7,262 bases of DNA from an uncultured Chitinophagaceae bacterium. Its GTDB lineage: Bacteria; Bacteroidota; Bacteroidia; Chitinophagales; Chitinophagaceae. The stretch lies in the NCBI GenBank assembly GCA_946885335.1, contig CAMPGG010000175.1:1-7262 (forward strand). The letters are read 5' to 3'. Shown here in pieces: positions 1 to 5,773 of the stretch. The first letter of the stretch is position 1, and each line of letters begins with the position of its first letter. The notes under the pieces were generated by a model. It made no database searches. It was not told where the DNA came from and saw only the letters and a list, made by a program, of their open reading frames with translations. Made by a program: the position numbers and the translations under genes.

Positions 1-909
1 TTCATCCAGGTAGCTGATTAATTTATTAAATCTTGATTCATTGATGATCTTTCCAAATTCATAACCTTTTGCATCCGCATAAAAAGATTTTATACTTTTT
101 TTTATTTCTGCAATCAATTCTTCCTGTATACTTTCATGCACCAACACATAATCCGGGGCAATACAGGTTTGTCCGGCATTCAAAAATTTACCTACCGTGA
201 TCCTTCGGGCAGCCACCTTAATGTCAGCGTCTTTTTCAACAATGGCAGGACTTTTACCGCCCAATTCAAGGGTAACAGGAATAATATGTTCAGCAGCGTG
301 CCGGTAAATGGATCTTCCTACATTTAAACTTCCTGTATAAAAAATATGGTCGAAGCGAAATTCATCCATTATCGCCGGCACCACTTGTGCGCCATCACCT
401 TCCAGTACTTTTATGTAATCAGGATCAAATGTTTTTGAAATGATGCGATTGATCAATGCAGCGGTTGCCGTTGCTATTTCGGATGGTTTAATGACTGCAC
501 AATTTCCCCCTGCGATTGCACCGGCCAATGGAGATAATGCCAGCATCAGCGGGTAATTCCATGGAGAAATGATTAACACAACGCCTAATGGATCCTTGTG
601 CAATTTACTGGATGATGGCAGGTTCAGGAGATTAGTGCTTACTCTTTTTGGAGACATCCATTTTTTCAGGTTTCGCAACAGGATGTTTATCTCCATCAAT
701 AACAAACCGGTTTCAGTTGCCCAGGTTTCTTCCTTGTTTTTTTTAAGATCCGTAAACAATGCCTTGTTGATTTCATCTTCATGGTCTAAAACCGCCTGCT
801 TTAATTTCTCTAATTGCTTTTTTCGGAATGCATAGGTTCTTGTTTGGCCTGATTGATAAAATTCACGTAATGGCTGCAGTTGATAACTATCTTTTGTGGT
901 ATTGAGCAT
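1..909 (-). CDS. NAD(P)-dependent aldehyde dehydrogenase, ALDH3-like (partial, C-terminus missing)
   Basis: Oxidises aldehydes to carboxylic acids with NAD(P)+; the aldehyde used cannot be told from sequence. The frame is open from an ATG at 909-907 to the window edge, giving 303 residues. ALDH3-type enzymes are about 450-460 residues, so roughly the last 150 are outside. Visible family motifs are SPWNYP (catalytic-site Asn118), KPSE (cofactor-binding Lys141), FYTGS-x-x-VG (residues 190-198, Rossmann region), LELGGKSP (general-base Glu215) and GQTCIAPDY with nucleophile Cys249 (codon 165-163). The short N-terminus, with the first motif near residue 115, and the GQTC-x-APDY form point to the class 3 / coniferyl-aldehyde-dehydrogenase branch. 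There is no signal peptide or C-terminal hydrophobic anchor in the visible part. The start is firm: it is the only ATG in frame before an upstream stop (TGA at 930-928). The gene is divergent from the aldo/keto reductase across an 80-nt gap. All key residues seen are intact. Confidence 0.95.
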   Translation of the reverse strand, partial: MLNTTKDSYQLQPLREFYQSGQTRTYAFRKKQLEKLKQAVLDHEDEINKALFTDLKKNKEETWATETGLLLMEINILLRNLKKWMSPKRVSTNLLNLPSSSKLHKDPLGVVLIISPWNYPLMLALSPLAGAIAGGNCAVIKPSEIATATAALINRIISKTFDPDYIKVLEGDGAQVVPAIMDEFRFDHIFYTGSLNVGRSIYRHAAEHIIPVTLELGGKSPAIVEKDADIKVAARRITVGKFLNAGQTCIAPDYVLVHESIQEELIAEIKKSIKSFYADAKGYEFGKIINESRFNKLISYLDE

Positions 910-930
910 GTAAAAAATTAAAGGTTTTCA

Positions 931-938
931 GAAAGATA
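931..938 (-). promoter_or_regulatory. possible -7 box for the aldehyde dehydrogenase gene
   Basis: On the minus strand this reads TATCTTTC, a 7-of-8 match to the Bacteroidota -7 consensus TAnnTTTG. It would give a leader of roughly 18 nt before the ATG at 909. A TTTG lies upstream (minus strand 957-954), but the 15-nt spacer is shorter than the roughly 20 nt usual for a -33 element. Pattern match only. Confidence 0.3.
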
Positions 939-972
939 AATTAAAATCACTTGCAAAGATTAGCGGCATCAA

Positions 973-985
973 CTTATTAACTTTA
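973..985 (+). promoter_or_regulatory. possible -7 box directly before the aldo/keto reductase start
   Basis: CTTATTAACTTTA contains TAACTTTA (978-985), a 7-of-8 match to TAnnTTTG, ending only 4 nt before the ATG at 990. The same 12 bases CTTATTAACTTT recur at 1913-1924 in front of the next gene. If this is a real promoter, transcription would begin at or next to the start codon, giving a leaderless mRNA. No convincing -33 element is seen at normal spacing. Confidence 0.35.
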
Positions 986-989
986 GGCT

Positions 990-1886
990 ATGGATTATCG
1001 AATACTTGGTTCATCATCATTAAAAGTTTCAGCTATCGGATTTGGATGCATGTCATTAAAACAATCTGAAAAAGAAAATATTCAATTGCTGCAAGATGCG
1101 ATCGATGCGGGTATTAATTTTTTCGATACTGCAGATCTTTACGATAAAGGTGCCAATGAAGAAATAGTAGGAAAAGCGCTGAAAGAAAAACGAAAACAAC
1201 TGATCATTGCGACAAAAGTGGGCAACCAATGGCGCGAAGATGGCAGTGGTTGGGATTGGAATCCACGAAAGGAATATATTCTGCAAGCAGCAGAAAAAAG
1301 TTTAAAAAGATTGCAAACTGATTATATAGACCTGTACCAATTGCATGGAGGCACCATAGAAGACCCGATAGACGAAACAATTGAAGCTTTTGAAACACTA
1401 AAGAACCAGGGTAAAATTTTACACTATGGCATTTCTTCTATTCGCCCGAATGTGATCAGGGAATACATTGACCGTTCAAATATCACCAGTGTAATGATGC
1501 AATACAGCCTGCTGGATCGAAGACCGGAAGAAGAATGCATTTCACTTATCACACAAAATAAAATCGGGTTATTATCGAGAGGCGCATTAGCGCAGGGATT
1601 ACTGGCAGGTAAACCGGCAAAAGATTATCTCAATCATTCAAAAGAGAAAGTAGAAGAAATTGCTTCGCTGGTGAAAGAATTATCAAATAAGGAACGTTCA
1701 CAGGCTCAAACTGCCATTCGGTTTGTACTTCAACAACCAGGTCTAGGTTCAGCGGTTATTGGCATACGTACCCGGCAACAATTAGATGAAGTGATTCAAA
1801 CTTTAAAAACCCCCGAACTCACCATGGAAGAATTAAACCGTTTAAAAAAAACAGCACCGGCAGGTAAATATGAACAACACCGTTAG
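990..1886 (+). CDS. aldo/keto reductase
   Basis: NADPH-dependent cytosolic oxidoreductase of the aldo/keto reductase superfamily, 298 residues, a normal length for the (beta/alpha)8 barrel. The catalytic tetrad is complete: Asp46 and Tyr51 in FFDTADLYDKG, Lys76 in IIATKVG, and His119 in DLYQLHGG. The N-terminal RILGSSSLKVSAIGFGCM is the usual first hairpin and strand. C-terminal cofactor-loop features are present: LLSRGALAQGLLAGK near 195-209 and SAVIGIRTRQQLDE near 254-267, the latter matching the adenosine-phosphate-binding segment. The sequence resembles the general YajO/AKR11-13-like bacterial group; the substrate is unknown. The start is firm because MDYRILGSS is the canonical N-terminus and the next ATG (residue 21) would delete the first strand. 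The gene is divergent from an aldehyde dehydrogenase, so both could act on carbonyl compounds, but that link is only positional. Confidence 0.95.
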   Translation: MDYRILGSSSLKVSAIGFGCMSLKQSEKENIQLLQDAIDAGINFFDTADLYDKGANEEIVGKALKEKRKQLIIATKVGNQWREDGSGWDWNPRKEYILQAAEKSLKRLQTDYIDLYQLHGGTIEDPIDETIEAFETLKNQGKILHYGISSIRPNVIREYIDRSNITSVMMQYSLLDRRPEEECISLITQNKIGLLSRGALAQGLLAGKPAKDYLNHSKEKVEEIASLVKELSNKERSQAQTAIRFVLQQPGLGSAVIGIRTRQQLDEVIQTLKTPELTMEELNRLKKTAPAGKYEQHR

Positions 1887-1912
1887 GTCTGTCATCTTAC
1901 ACAAGCAGGTTG

Positions 1913-1925
1913 CTTATTAACTTTG
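1913..1925 (+). promoter_or_regulatory. -7 promoter box before the metallophosphatase gene
   Basis: TAACTTTG at 1918-1925 matches the Bacteroidota -7 consensus TAnnTTTG at every fixed position. It lies within the sequence CTTATTAACTTT that is also found before the aldo/keto reductase. A start of transcription 4-7 nt downstream would fall at about 1929-1932, immediately before the ATG at 1933 and 13-16 nt before the ATG at 1945. No clear TTTG -33 element is visible about 20 nt upstream. Confidence 0.5.
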
Positions 1926-1944
1926 TTGAACAATGATTTTTTTT

Positions 1945-3480
1945 ATGAGAAAAATAAATCTGCTTTCATTTATTTTTTTAATAAACCTGGCATATGCTTG
2001 TTCCGTTACCAGGAACGGGCAAGATGATGGCCGCATAGAACTTGTGCTGATACAGGTAAATGATGTATATGAAATTGCACCCTTAAGTGGCAATGTAGGT
2101 GGTATGGCAAGGGTGGCCAGTTTAAAAAAACAATACCAGCAAAAAAACCCCAACACCATGCTGATCATGGCGGGCGATTTTTTAAGTCCGTCGGTTTACA
2201 ATAGCCTTTCGTTTGAAGGCAAAGCTATCAGGGGCCGGCAAATGGTAGAAGCCATGAATGCCGCCGGTATGGACCTGGCCATTTTTGGCAACCATGAATT
2301 TGATATCAAAGAACCTGAATTACAATCAAGGTTGAATGAATCAACATTTAGCTGGGTTTCTACCAACACCTTTCACCAGACTGCGGATGGTATACAACCT
2401 TTTGAAAAAACAACTAACGGTGAGGCTAAACCGATTCCCGAATACATTATTCACACAATAAGTGATGCTGATGGTACCGTGGCCCGTATCGGTTTTATAG
2501 GCATAACCCTTCCTTTCAATAAAGCCGCCTTTGTTAGTTATACTGATCCCTTGTCTGCAGCAACAAAAATGTACGCACAATTAAAAGACTCTGTTGATGC
2601 GGTGGTTGCCATTACACATCAATTTATGGAAGATGACAGGATTTTGGCAGAGCAGTTGCCCCAACTGGCTTTGATTGCCGGTGGTCATGAACATGATATG
2701 CGTTATGAAACAATAAATGGAGTTAAGATCACTAAAGCACATGCAAATGCAAGAACAGCCTATGTAATTACGCTTGATATAAATAAAAAAAAGAGCAGCA
2801 TCAAAAGTGAAGCCAACCTGGTTTATTTAAATGAATCCATTCCATTGGACAGTGCTACAAATGTGGTGGTTGAAAAATGGACCAATATTGCTGATGCCAG
2901 TTTTAAGAATATTGGCTTTGATTCAAAAAAAATTGTTTTAGCAAAAGGAGAACCGCTTGATGGAAGAGAATCTGAAATCAGGAGCCATCCCACTAACCTT
3001 ACCAGGCATATTATTTCAGCGATGCAGAACGCAGCTCCACAAGCTGACGTTGTTTTATTAAATGCAGGTTCCATCCGGGTTGATGATATAATCGCCATGC
3101 CCGTAACACAATATGATATCATCCGCGCCATGCCATTTGGTGGAGGCATACAGGAAGTTGACATGAAAGGAAGCCTATTGAAACAAATATTGGATCAGGG
3201 TGAAAAGAATAAAGGCATCGGCGGATATCTTCTTTACAATGAACAGGTGAAATTTGATAACCAGGAAAATAAATGGACGTTCAAATCCTCACCCATACAG
3301 GATGAAGCAATCTACCGTGTAGCCCTAAGCGATTTTTTACTGAGCGGATTAGAATCCAACCTGGGTTTTTTAAATAAACAAAACCCCGGTATCATAAAAG
3401 TATATGATCTGCCATCCAGTGGACCAATTTCAGACATCAGGCTGGCAATTATCCGGTATTTTGAAAATCAAACCAGGTAA
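1945..3480 (+). CDS. exported bifunctional metallophosphatase / 5'-nucleotidase, probable lipoprotein
   Basis: Predicted periplasmic or surface hydrolase releasing phosphate from nucleotides or related phosphoesters; 511 residues from this start. The N-terminus (MRKIN, a hydrophobic stretch, then LAYAC) is an export signal with a possible lipidated Cys19; the AYA before Cys could also be cut by signal peptidase I. The metallophosphatase domain (about 32-285) has ND-x-Y-E (Asp40), AGD (Asp78), GNHEFD (Asn116, His117), THQ (His225) and GGHEH (His248, His250). The second half matches the 5'-nucleotidase C-terminal domain: LTRHIISAM, NAGSIR (from 373) and RAMPFGGGI, which normally bind the nucleotide. 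The first metal motif has Tyr where classical UshA-like enzymes have His (D-x-H); as far as I recall this is shared by a DVYEI subfamily. ATG 1933 is an alternative start adding MIFF, but 1945 puts the basic residues first, as expected of a signal peptide. Confidence 0.92.
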   Translation: MRKINLLSFIFLINLAYACSVTRNGQDDGRIELVLIQVNDVYEIAPLSGNVGGMARVASLKKQYQQKNPNTMLIMAGDFLSPSVYNSLSFEGKAIRGRQMVEAMNAAGMDLAIFGNHEFDIKEPELQSRLNESTFSWVSTNTFHQTADGIQPFEKTTNGEAKPIPEYIIHTISDADGTVARIGFIGITLPFNKAAFVSYTDPLSAATKMYAQLKDSVDAVVAITHQFMEDDRILAEQLPQLALIAGGHEHDMRYETINGVKITKAHANARTAYVITLDINKKKSSIKSEANLVYLNESIPLDSATNVVVEKWTNIADASFKNIGFDSKKIVLAKGEPLDGRESEIRSHPTNLTRHIISAMQNAAPQADVVLLNAGSIRVDDIIAMPVTQYDIIRAMPFGGGIQEVDMKGSLLKQILDQGEKNKGIGGYLLYNEQVKFDNQENKWTFKSSPIQDEAIYRVALSDFLLSGLESNLGFLNKQNPGIIKVYDLPSSGPISDIRLAIIRYFENQTR

Positions 3481-3562
3481 AATGAATTTCTGAAATTGAA
3501 AATCCAAACGTAAAAAATTAAAAAGTACGAATTACATTAAATAACGACCAATAGATTAACTG

Positions 3563-4042
3563 ATGAAAAGATCTTCCATACTATTTTTAATCCTGATTTC
3601 TATTTCGGTAATTTCTGGTTGGTTATTATCCAAAGCCAGTCTGATCGGCCGTACTGGTATCAATTTATTTTACAAAGAATATCAATTTTTAAAAGTTTGG
3701 TGGCAGGGAGCTTTAGTAGTGCTGGTGGTATTCATTGGATTATGGTTGCTTCACCAGTTAGTAAACAGTCGCTTTAATCGTAACCGCGCCATACTTGCCC
3801 ATTCATTAATGTTGTTTATATACCTGGCTGGTTTATATTTTACTTACCAGGATTTCAGAACCGATCTCTCACACCGTTTATTAGGAGAAAGATTTCATTT
3901 AGGTGCTTACCTGTTTTGGTTGGGCGCTATAATGATCGCTATTTTTTACCTGTTTAAAAACAACAGCTATAAACCATCACCCATTTCCAGGATTGATAAT
4001 AAGAATGATAAAGACCCGGAATATGGTAACGTACACGCATAA
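3563..4042 (+). CDS. four-helix integral membrane protein of unknown function
   Basis: I do not recognise the family. The 159 residues contain four clear hydrophobic segments at about 6-23, 47-67, 77-95 and 112-131, joined by short polar loops (the loop at 24-46 is the longest), and a polar C-terminal tail of about 28 residues rich in Lys, Asp and Asn. Basic residues at 2-3, 70-75 and around 132 suggest both termini are cytoplasmic. The loop before helix 4 (DLSHRLLGERFHLG) is strongly amphipathic and holds the most likely conserved residues, including Asp101, His104, Arg105, Glu109 and His112. There is no catalytic motif. It follows the nucleotidase by 82 nt and precedes tadA by 53 nt on the same strand, so co-transcription is plausible. 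The ATG at 3563 is followed by MKRSS and needs no alternative. Confidence 0.85.
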   Translation: MKRSSILFLILISISVISGWLLSKASLIGRTGINLFYKEYQFLKVWWQGALVVLVVFIGLWLLHQLVNSRFNRNRAILAHSLMLFIYLAGLYFTYQDFRTDLSHRLLGERFHLGAYLFWLGAIMIAIFYLFKNNSYKPSPISRIDNKNDKDPEYGNVHA

Positions 4043-4095
4043 ACTAAAAAGAAAAACTGTCATTCAAAATGATCTCAACATAAAAAATTAAAAAA

Positions 4096-4533
4096 ATGAC
4101 GGATGAATACTATATGATGCTGGCATTAAAAGAAGCCCGAAAAGCCTTTGATGAAGATGAAGTTCCTGTTGGTGCCATCATTGTTATGAATGAAAAAGTG
4201 ATAGCCCGTGGATATAACCAGGTAGAGAAATTGAATGATCCCACTGCACATGCGGAGATCATTGCACTGACATCGGCCTTTAATTTTTTAGGCGCAAAAT
4301 ATTTGCCCGATGCTACCATCTATATCAGTGTGGAACCATGCCTGATGTGCGCCGGTGCGTTGTACTGGAGCAAGATTGGCAGGATCGTTTATGGCGCATC
4401 TGACGAAAAGAATGGCTTTAAAAAAACAACCGGATCTCAGTGGCCTTTTCATCCGAAAACGGTCTTGGAGCATGGCATATTAAAAGATGAATGTGCAGAA
4501 TTAATGCAACGTTTTTTCAGAATGAAAAGATAA
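4096..4533 (+). CDS. tadA: nucleoside deaminase, TadA-type tRNA(adenine34) deaminase
   Basis: Zinc-dependent deaminase of the cytidine/deoxycytidylate deaminase fold, 145 residues. TadA converts wobble adenosine 34 of tRNA-Arg(ACG) to inosine. The zinc site is complete: His52 and catalytic Glu54 in PTAHAEIIAL, and Cys82 and Cys85 in EPCLMCAGAL. VPVGAIIV (23-30) and RGYNQVEKLNDP (38-49) are typical of TadA, as is IGRIVYGASDEKNG after the Cys pair. The C-terminal part (HPKTVLEHGILKDECAELMQRFFRMKR) is the usual helix ending in basic residues. The GSQWPFHPKT stretch differs from the proteobacterial enzyme but is, as I recall, common in Bacteroidota homologues. Guanine deaminase is a related alternative, so the tRNA substrate is likely but not proven. 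The start follows a very A-rich leader (4081-4095) with no Shine-Dalgarno site. The next gene begins 27 nt downstream, suggesting an operon. Confidence 0.92.
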   Translation: MTDEYYMMLALKEARKAFDEDEVPVGAIIVMNEKVIARGYNQVEKLNDPTAHAEIIALTSAFNFLGAKYLPDATIYISVEPCLMCAGALYWSKIGRIVYGASDEKNGFKKTTGSQWPFHPKTVLEHGILKDECAELMQRFFRMKR

Positions 4534-4560
4534 TGAACCCAAAATTAATACACTTGTTAT

Positions 4561-4935
4561 ATGATTGTCAATGAACTTGCTTTGTATACCCTGGCGGGTA
4601 TTTTACTGGTTACCATTATTGATGTTTTGGGTTCCATAGCATCCAGGAAACTGGATTTTAATTATGGTTATTTAACACCATTGTCATTAGGTATATACAT
4701 GCTGGTTGGCTACCTGGTCTCTAAAGAATATGGATTGATTTACGCTGTAATCAGTACCTGTATCGTAGGCGTATTTGATGCAACAGCCGGATGGCAATTA
4801 TCAGCGGCTTTAAAAGCAAATACTGGCCTGGATGATGAACAACTGGAAAAAATATCGCTGGGTTATAGAATTTTTGGTATGATTGGCATCGCAGCTGTAT
4901 TTGGTTTCCTGGGGCATTTTGTAGCGCAGATGTAA
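4561..4935 (+). CDS. small four-helix membrane protein of unknown function
   Basis: Not recognised. The 124 residues contain four hydrophobic segments at about 6-28, 37-53, 58-78 and 104-122, with one longer polar loop (81-103; KANTGLDDEQLEKISLGYR) between helices 3 and 4. Acidic residues sit inside or at the ends of helices: Asp21 in helix 1 (TIIDVLGS) and Asp73 in helix 3 (VGVFDATAGW). Together with the Gly-rich helices these could line a polar site or a helix contact, but no transport or enzyme motif is visible. The gene starts 27 nt after tadA on the same strand, so it is probably translated from the tadA message. A weak promoter-like TACACTTG (4549-4556) lies only 4 nt before the ATG and is not convincing. 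The 296-nt repeat-bearing gap follows. Confidence 0.82.
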   Translation: MIVNELALYTLAGILLVTIIDVLGSIASRKLDFNYGYLTPLSLGIYMLVGYLVSKEYGLIYAVISTCIVGVFDATAGWQLSAALKANTGLDDEQLEKISLGYRIFGMIGIAAVFGFLGHFVAQM

Positions 4936-4936
4936 A

Positions 4937-5033
4937 TTATCCTTTTGAACAAAGTGAAAGTTGATACTAATTCTTACAATTTATCCTTTTAAACATTTGG
5001 ATTTCCCAAATTGAACATTCAAGATTTCACTTT
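4937..5033. repeat. short direct-repeat pair enclosed by a spaced inverted repeat
   Basis: TTATCCTTTTGAACA (4937-4951) and TTATCCTTTTAAACA (4981-4995) are direct repeats with 14 of 15 bases identical and a 44-nt period. AAAGTGAAA (4951-4959) and TTTCACTTT (5025-5033) form a perfect 9-bp inverted repeat 65 nt apart. Between them ATTTGG (4995-5000) and CCAAAT (5006-5011) can form a 6-bp stem with a 5-nt loop. No run of T follows that would make this a standard terminator. It occupies the first third of the non-coding gap downstream of the membrane-protein gene; its function is unknown. Confidence 0.45.
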
Positions 5034-5042
5034 CAAATCATC

Positions 5043-5158
5043 TTAAATCCCGCAGGGATTTAATGTTTGTAGAAAAAATATTAAGTAGAGAATTCGACCC
5101 CGGGGGGGTCGAATGGGAATCATTACTGTTTCTATAAAAATTTGAATCCCCCGGATTC
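5043..5158 (+). repeat. REP-like hairpin cluster (three hairpins with 3-nt loops)
   Basis: Hairpin 1: TTAAATCCC (5043-5051), loop GCA, GGGATTTAA (5055-5063), 9 bp, followed at once by TGTTTGTAGAAAAA (5064-5077). Hairpin 2: ATTCGACCCC (5092-5101), loop GGG, GGGGTCGAAT (5105-5114), 10 bp, followed after 12 nt by TGTTTCTATAAAAA (5127-5140), identical to the first tail at 12 of 14 bases. Hairpin 3: GAATCC (5144-5149), loop CCC, GGATTC (5153-5158), 6 bp. Read on the minus strand, hairpin 3 is followed by an ATAGAAA segment (5137-5131), so it may be an inverted copy sharing the second tail. A TCCCG-x-AGGGA-type hairpin plus TGTTTGTAGAAA is, to my knowledge, a common interspersed intergenic repeat of Bacteroidota genomes, of the sort mobilised by REP-associated (RAYT/Y1) transposases; no transposase is present here. 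Confidence 0.6.
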
Positions 5159-5170
5159 TTTAATCTATGT

Positions 5171-5190
5171 TTTAAATTTAAATATATTTA
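5171..5190 (+). promoter_or_regulatory. AT-rich palindrome and possible -7 box before the DUF4199 gene
   Basis: TTTAAATTTAAA (5171-5182) is a perfect 12-nt palindrome, immediately followed by TATATTTA (5183-5190), a 7-of-8 match to TAnnTTTG lacking the final G. This would give a leader of about 38 nt before the ATG at 5232. The preceding gap is occupied by repeats, so a separate promoter for the DUF4199 gene is expected near here. In such AT-rich sequence both patterns can arise by chance. Confidence 0.3.
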
Positions 5191-5231
5191 TAGAAGAAGG
5201 TTAACCATCATTCCAACCAAAACTTACTGCC

Positions 5232-5732
5232 ATGAAAAATATCAGCATTGAAATTAAATGGGCTATCATTTTTGTAATTATTAGTTTATTATGGATGCTG
5301 CTTGAAAAACAGGCGGGCTTACATAATGAAAACATAGACAAACATGCTACTTATAGTTACCTGTTTGCTATTCCCGCCATTGCAGTGTATGTAATGGCAT
5401 TGCTTGATAAAAGAAAAAATCATTACGGGGGTTTCATGAGTTATAAACAGGGATTTATAACGGGACTCATCATAACCATAATTGTTACCATCCTAAGTCC
5501 TTTAACCCAATACATCACTTCAACATATATAGCAACAGATTATTTTCCCAATGCCATAAAATACGCGGTTAGCGAGGGAAAGATGACACAGGCCGAAGCT
5601 GAAAATTTCTTTAATCTAAAAAGTTATATATGGCAGGGATTTCTTGGAACGGCTATGATGGGAATTATAACATCGGCTATCGTAGCTATTTTCACAAAAC
5701 GAAAAGCAAAGGACCTGGTAGTAGCTCCTTAA
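5232..5732 (+). CDS. DUF4199 domain-containing membrane protein
   Basis: Integral membrane protein of 166 residues resembling the DUF4199 family, which is widespread in Bacteroidota and has no established function. It has four hydrophobic segments at about 10-24, 42-58, 73-95 and 133-154. Family-like features are the short polar stretch after helix 1 (EKQAGLHNENIDKHATY, 25-41), the DKRKNHYGGFMSYKQGFITGL segment (59-79) leading into helix 3, and an amphipathic extracytoplasmic-type loop (100-130) with Pro106, KYAVSEGKMTQAEAENFF and then helix 4. The tail after 154 is basic (TKRKAKD), consistent with a cytoplasmic C-terminus. The gene lies beyond the repeat island and is probably transcribed separately from the tadA group. 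It converges on the gamma-glutamyltransferase gene with 36 nt between stop codons. Assignment is from remembered family character, not a profile search. Confidence 0.85.
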   Translation: MKNISIEIKWAIIFVIISLLWMLLEKQAGLHNENIDKHATYSYLFAIPAIAVYVMALLDKRKNHYGGFMSYKQGFITGLIITIIVTILSPLTQYITSTYIATDYFPNAIKYAVSEGKMTQAEAENFFNLKSYIWQGFLGTAMMGIITSAIVAIFTKRKAKDLVVAP

Positions 5733-5759
5733 CCGAATCGTTTTCCATTTTTATAACCA

Positions 5760-5773
5760 GGTAAAAAATTACC
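5760..5773. terminator. weak hairpin at the convergent gene ends
   Basis: GGTAA (5760-5764), loop AAAA and TTACC (5769-5773) make a 5-bp stem between the convergent DUF4199 and gamma-glutamyltransferase genes, overlapping the stop codon of the latter (5771-5769). It is short, AT-containing and lacks a T-run after the stem on either strand, so it is at best a weak bidirectional terminator. Confidence 0.2.

Noticed and set aside
136..835. Plus-strand ORFs at 136-327 and 569-835
   Set aside because: They lie antisense to the aldehyde dehydrogenase, whose minus-strand reading carries all the catalytic motifs; the plus-strand translations have no family character.
1056..1398. Minus-strand ORFs inside the aldo/keto reductase
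   Set aside because: Shadows of a gene with a complete catalytic tetrad; the translations are Phe- and Cys-rich, as expected of antisense of AT-rich coding DNA.
1917..3164. Minus-strand ORFs at 1917-2168, 2341-2580 and 2823-3164 inside the nucleotidase
   Set aside because: Antisense to well-conserved metallophosphatase and 5'-nucleotidase motifs; no recognisable features of their own.
3481..3562. Terminator or promoter in the 82-nt gap after the nucleotidase
   Set aside because: AATTTC-T-GAAATT (near 3485-3497) has a loop too small to fold, and no TAnnTTTG box is present; the gap shows only A-rich sequence including a TAAAAAATTAAA copy.
4043..4095. Small hairpin TCATT-CAA-AATGA before tadA
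   Set aside because: Only 5 bp and AT-rich, with no T-run; not distinguishable from chance.
4110..4473. Minus-strand ORFs at 4110-4319 and 4288-4473 inside tadA
   Set aside because: Shadows of the zinc-site-bearing deaminase frame.
5043..5158. CRISPR array
   Set aside because: The hairpins differ in stem sequence, there are no regular spacers and no cas genes; the pattern fits REP-like units better.
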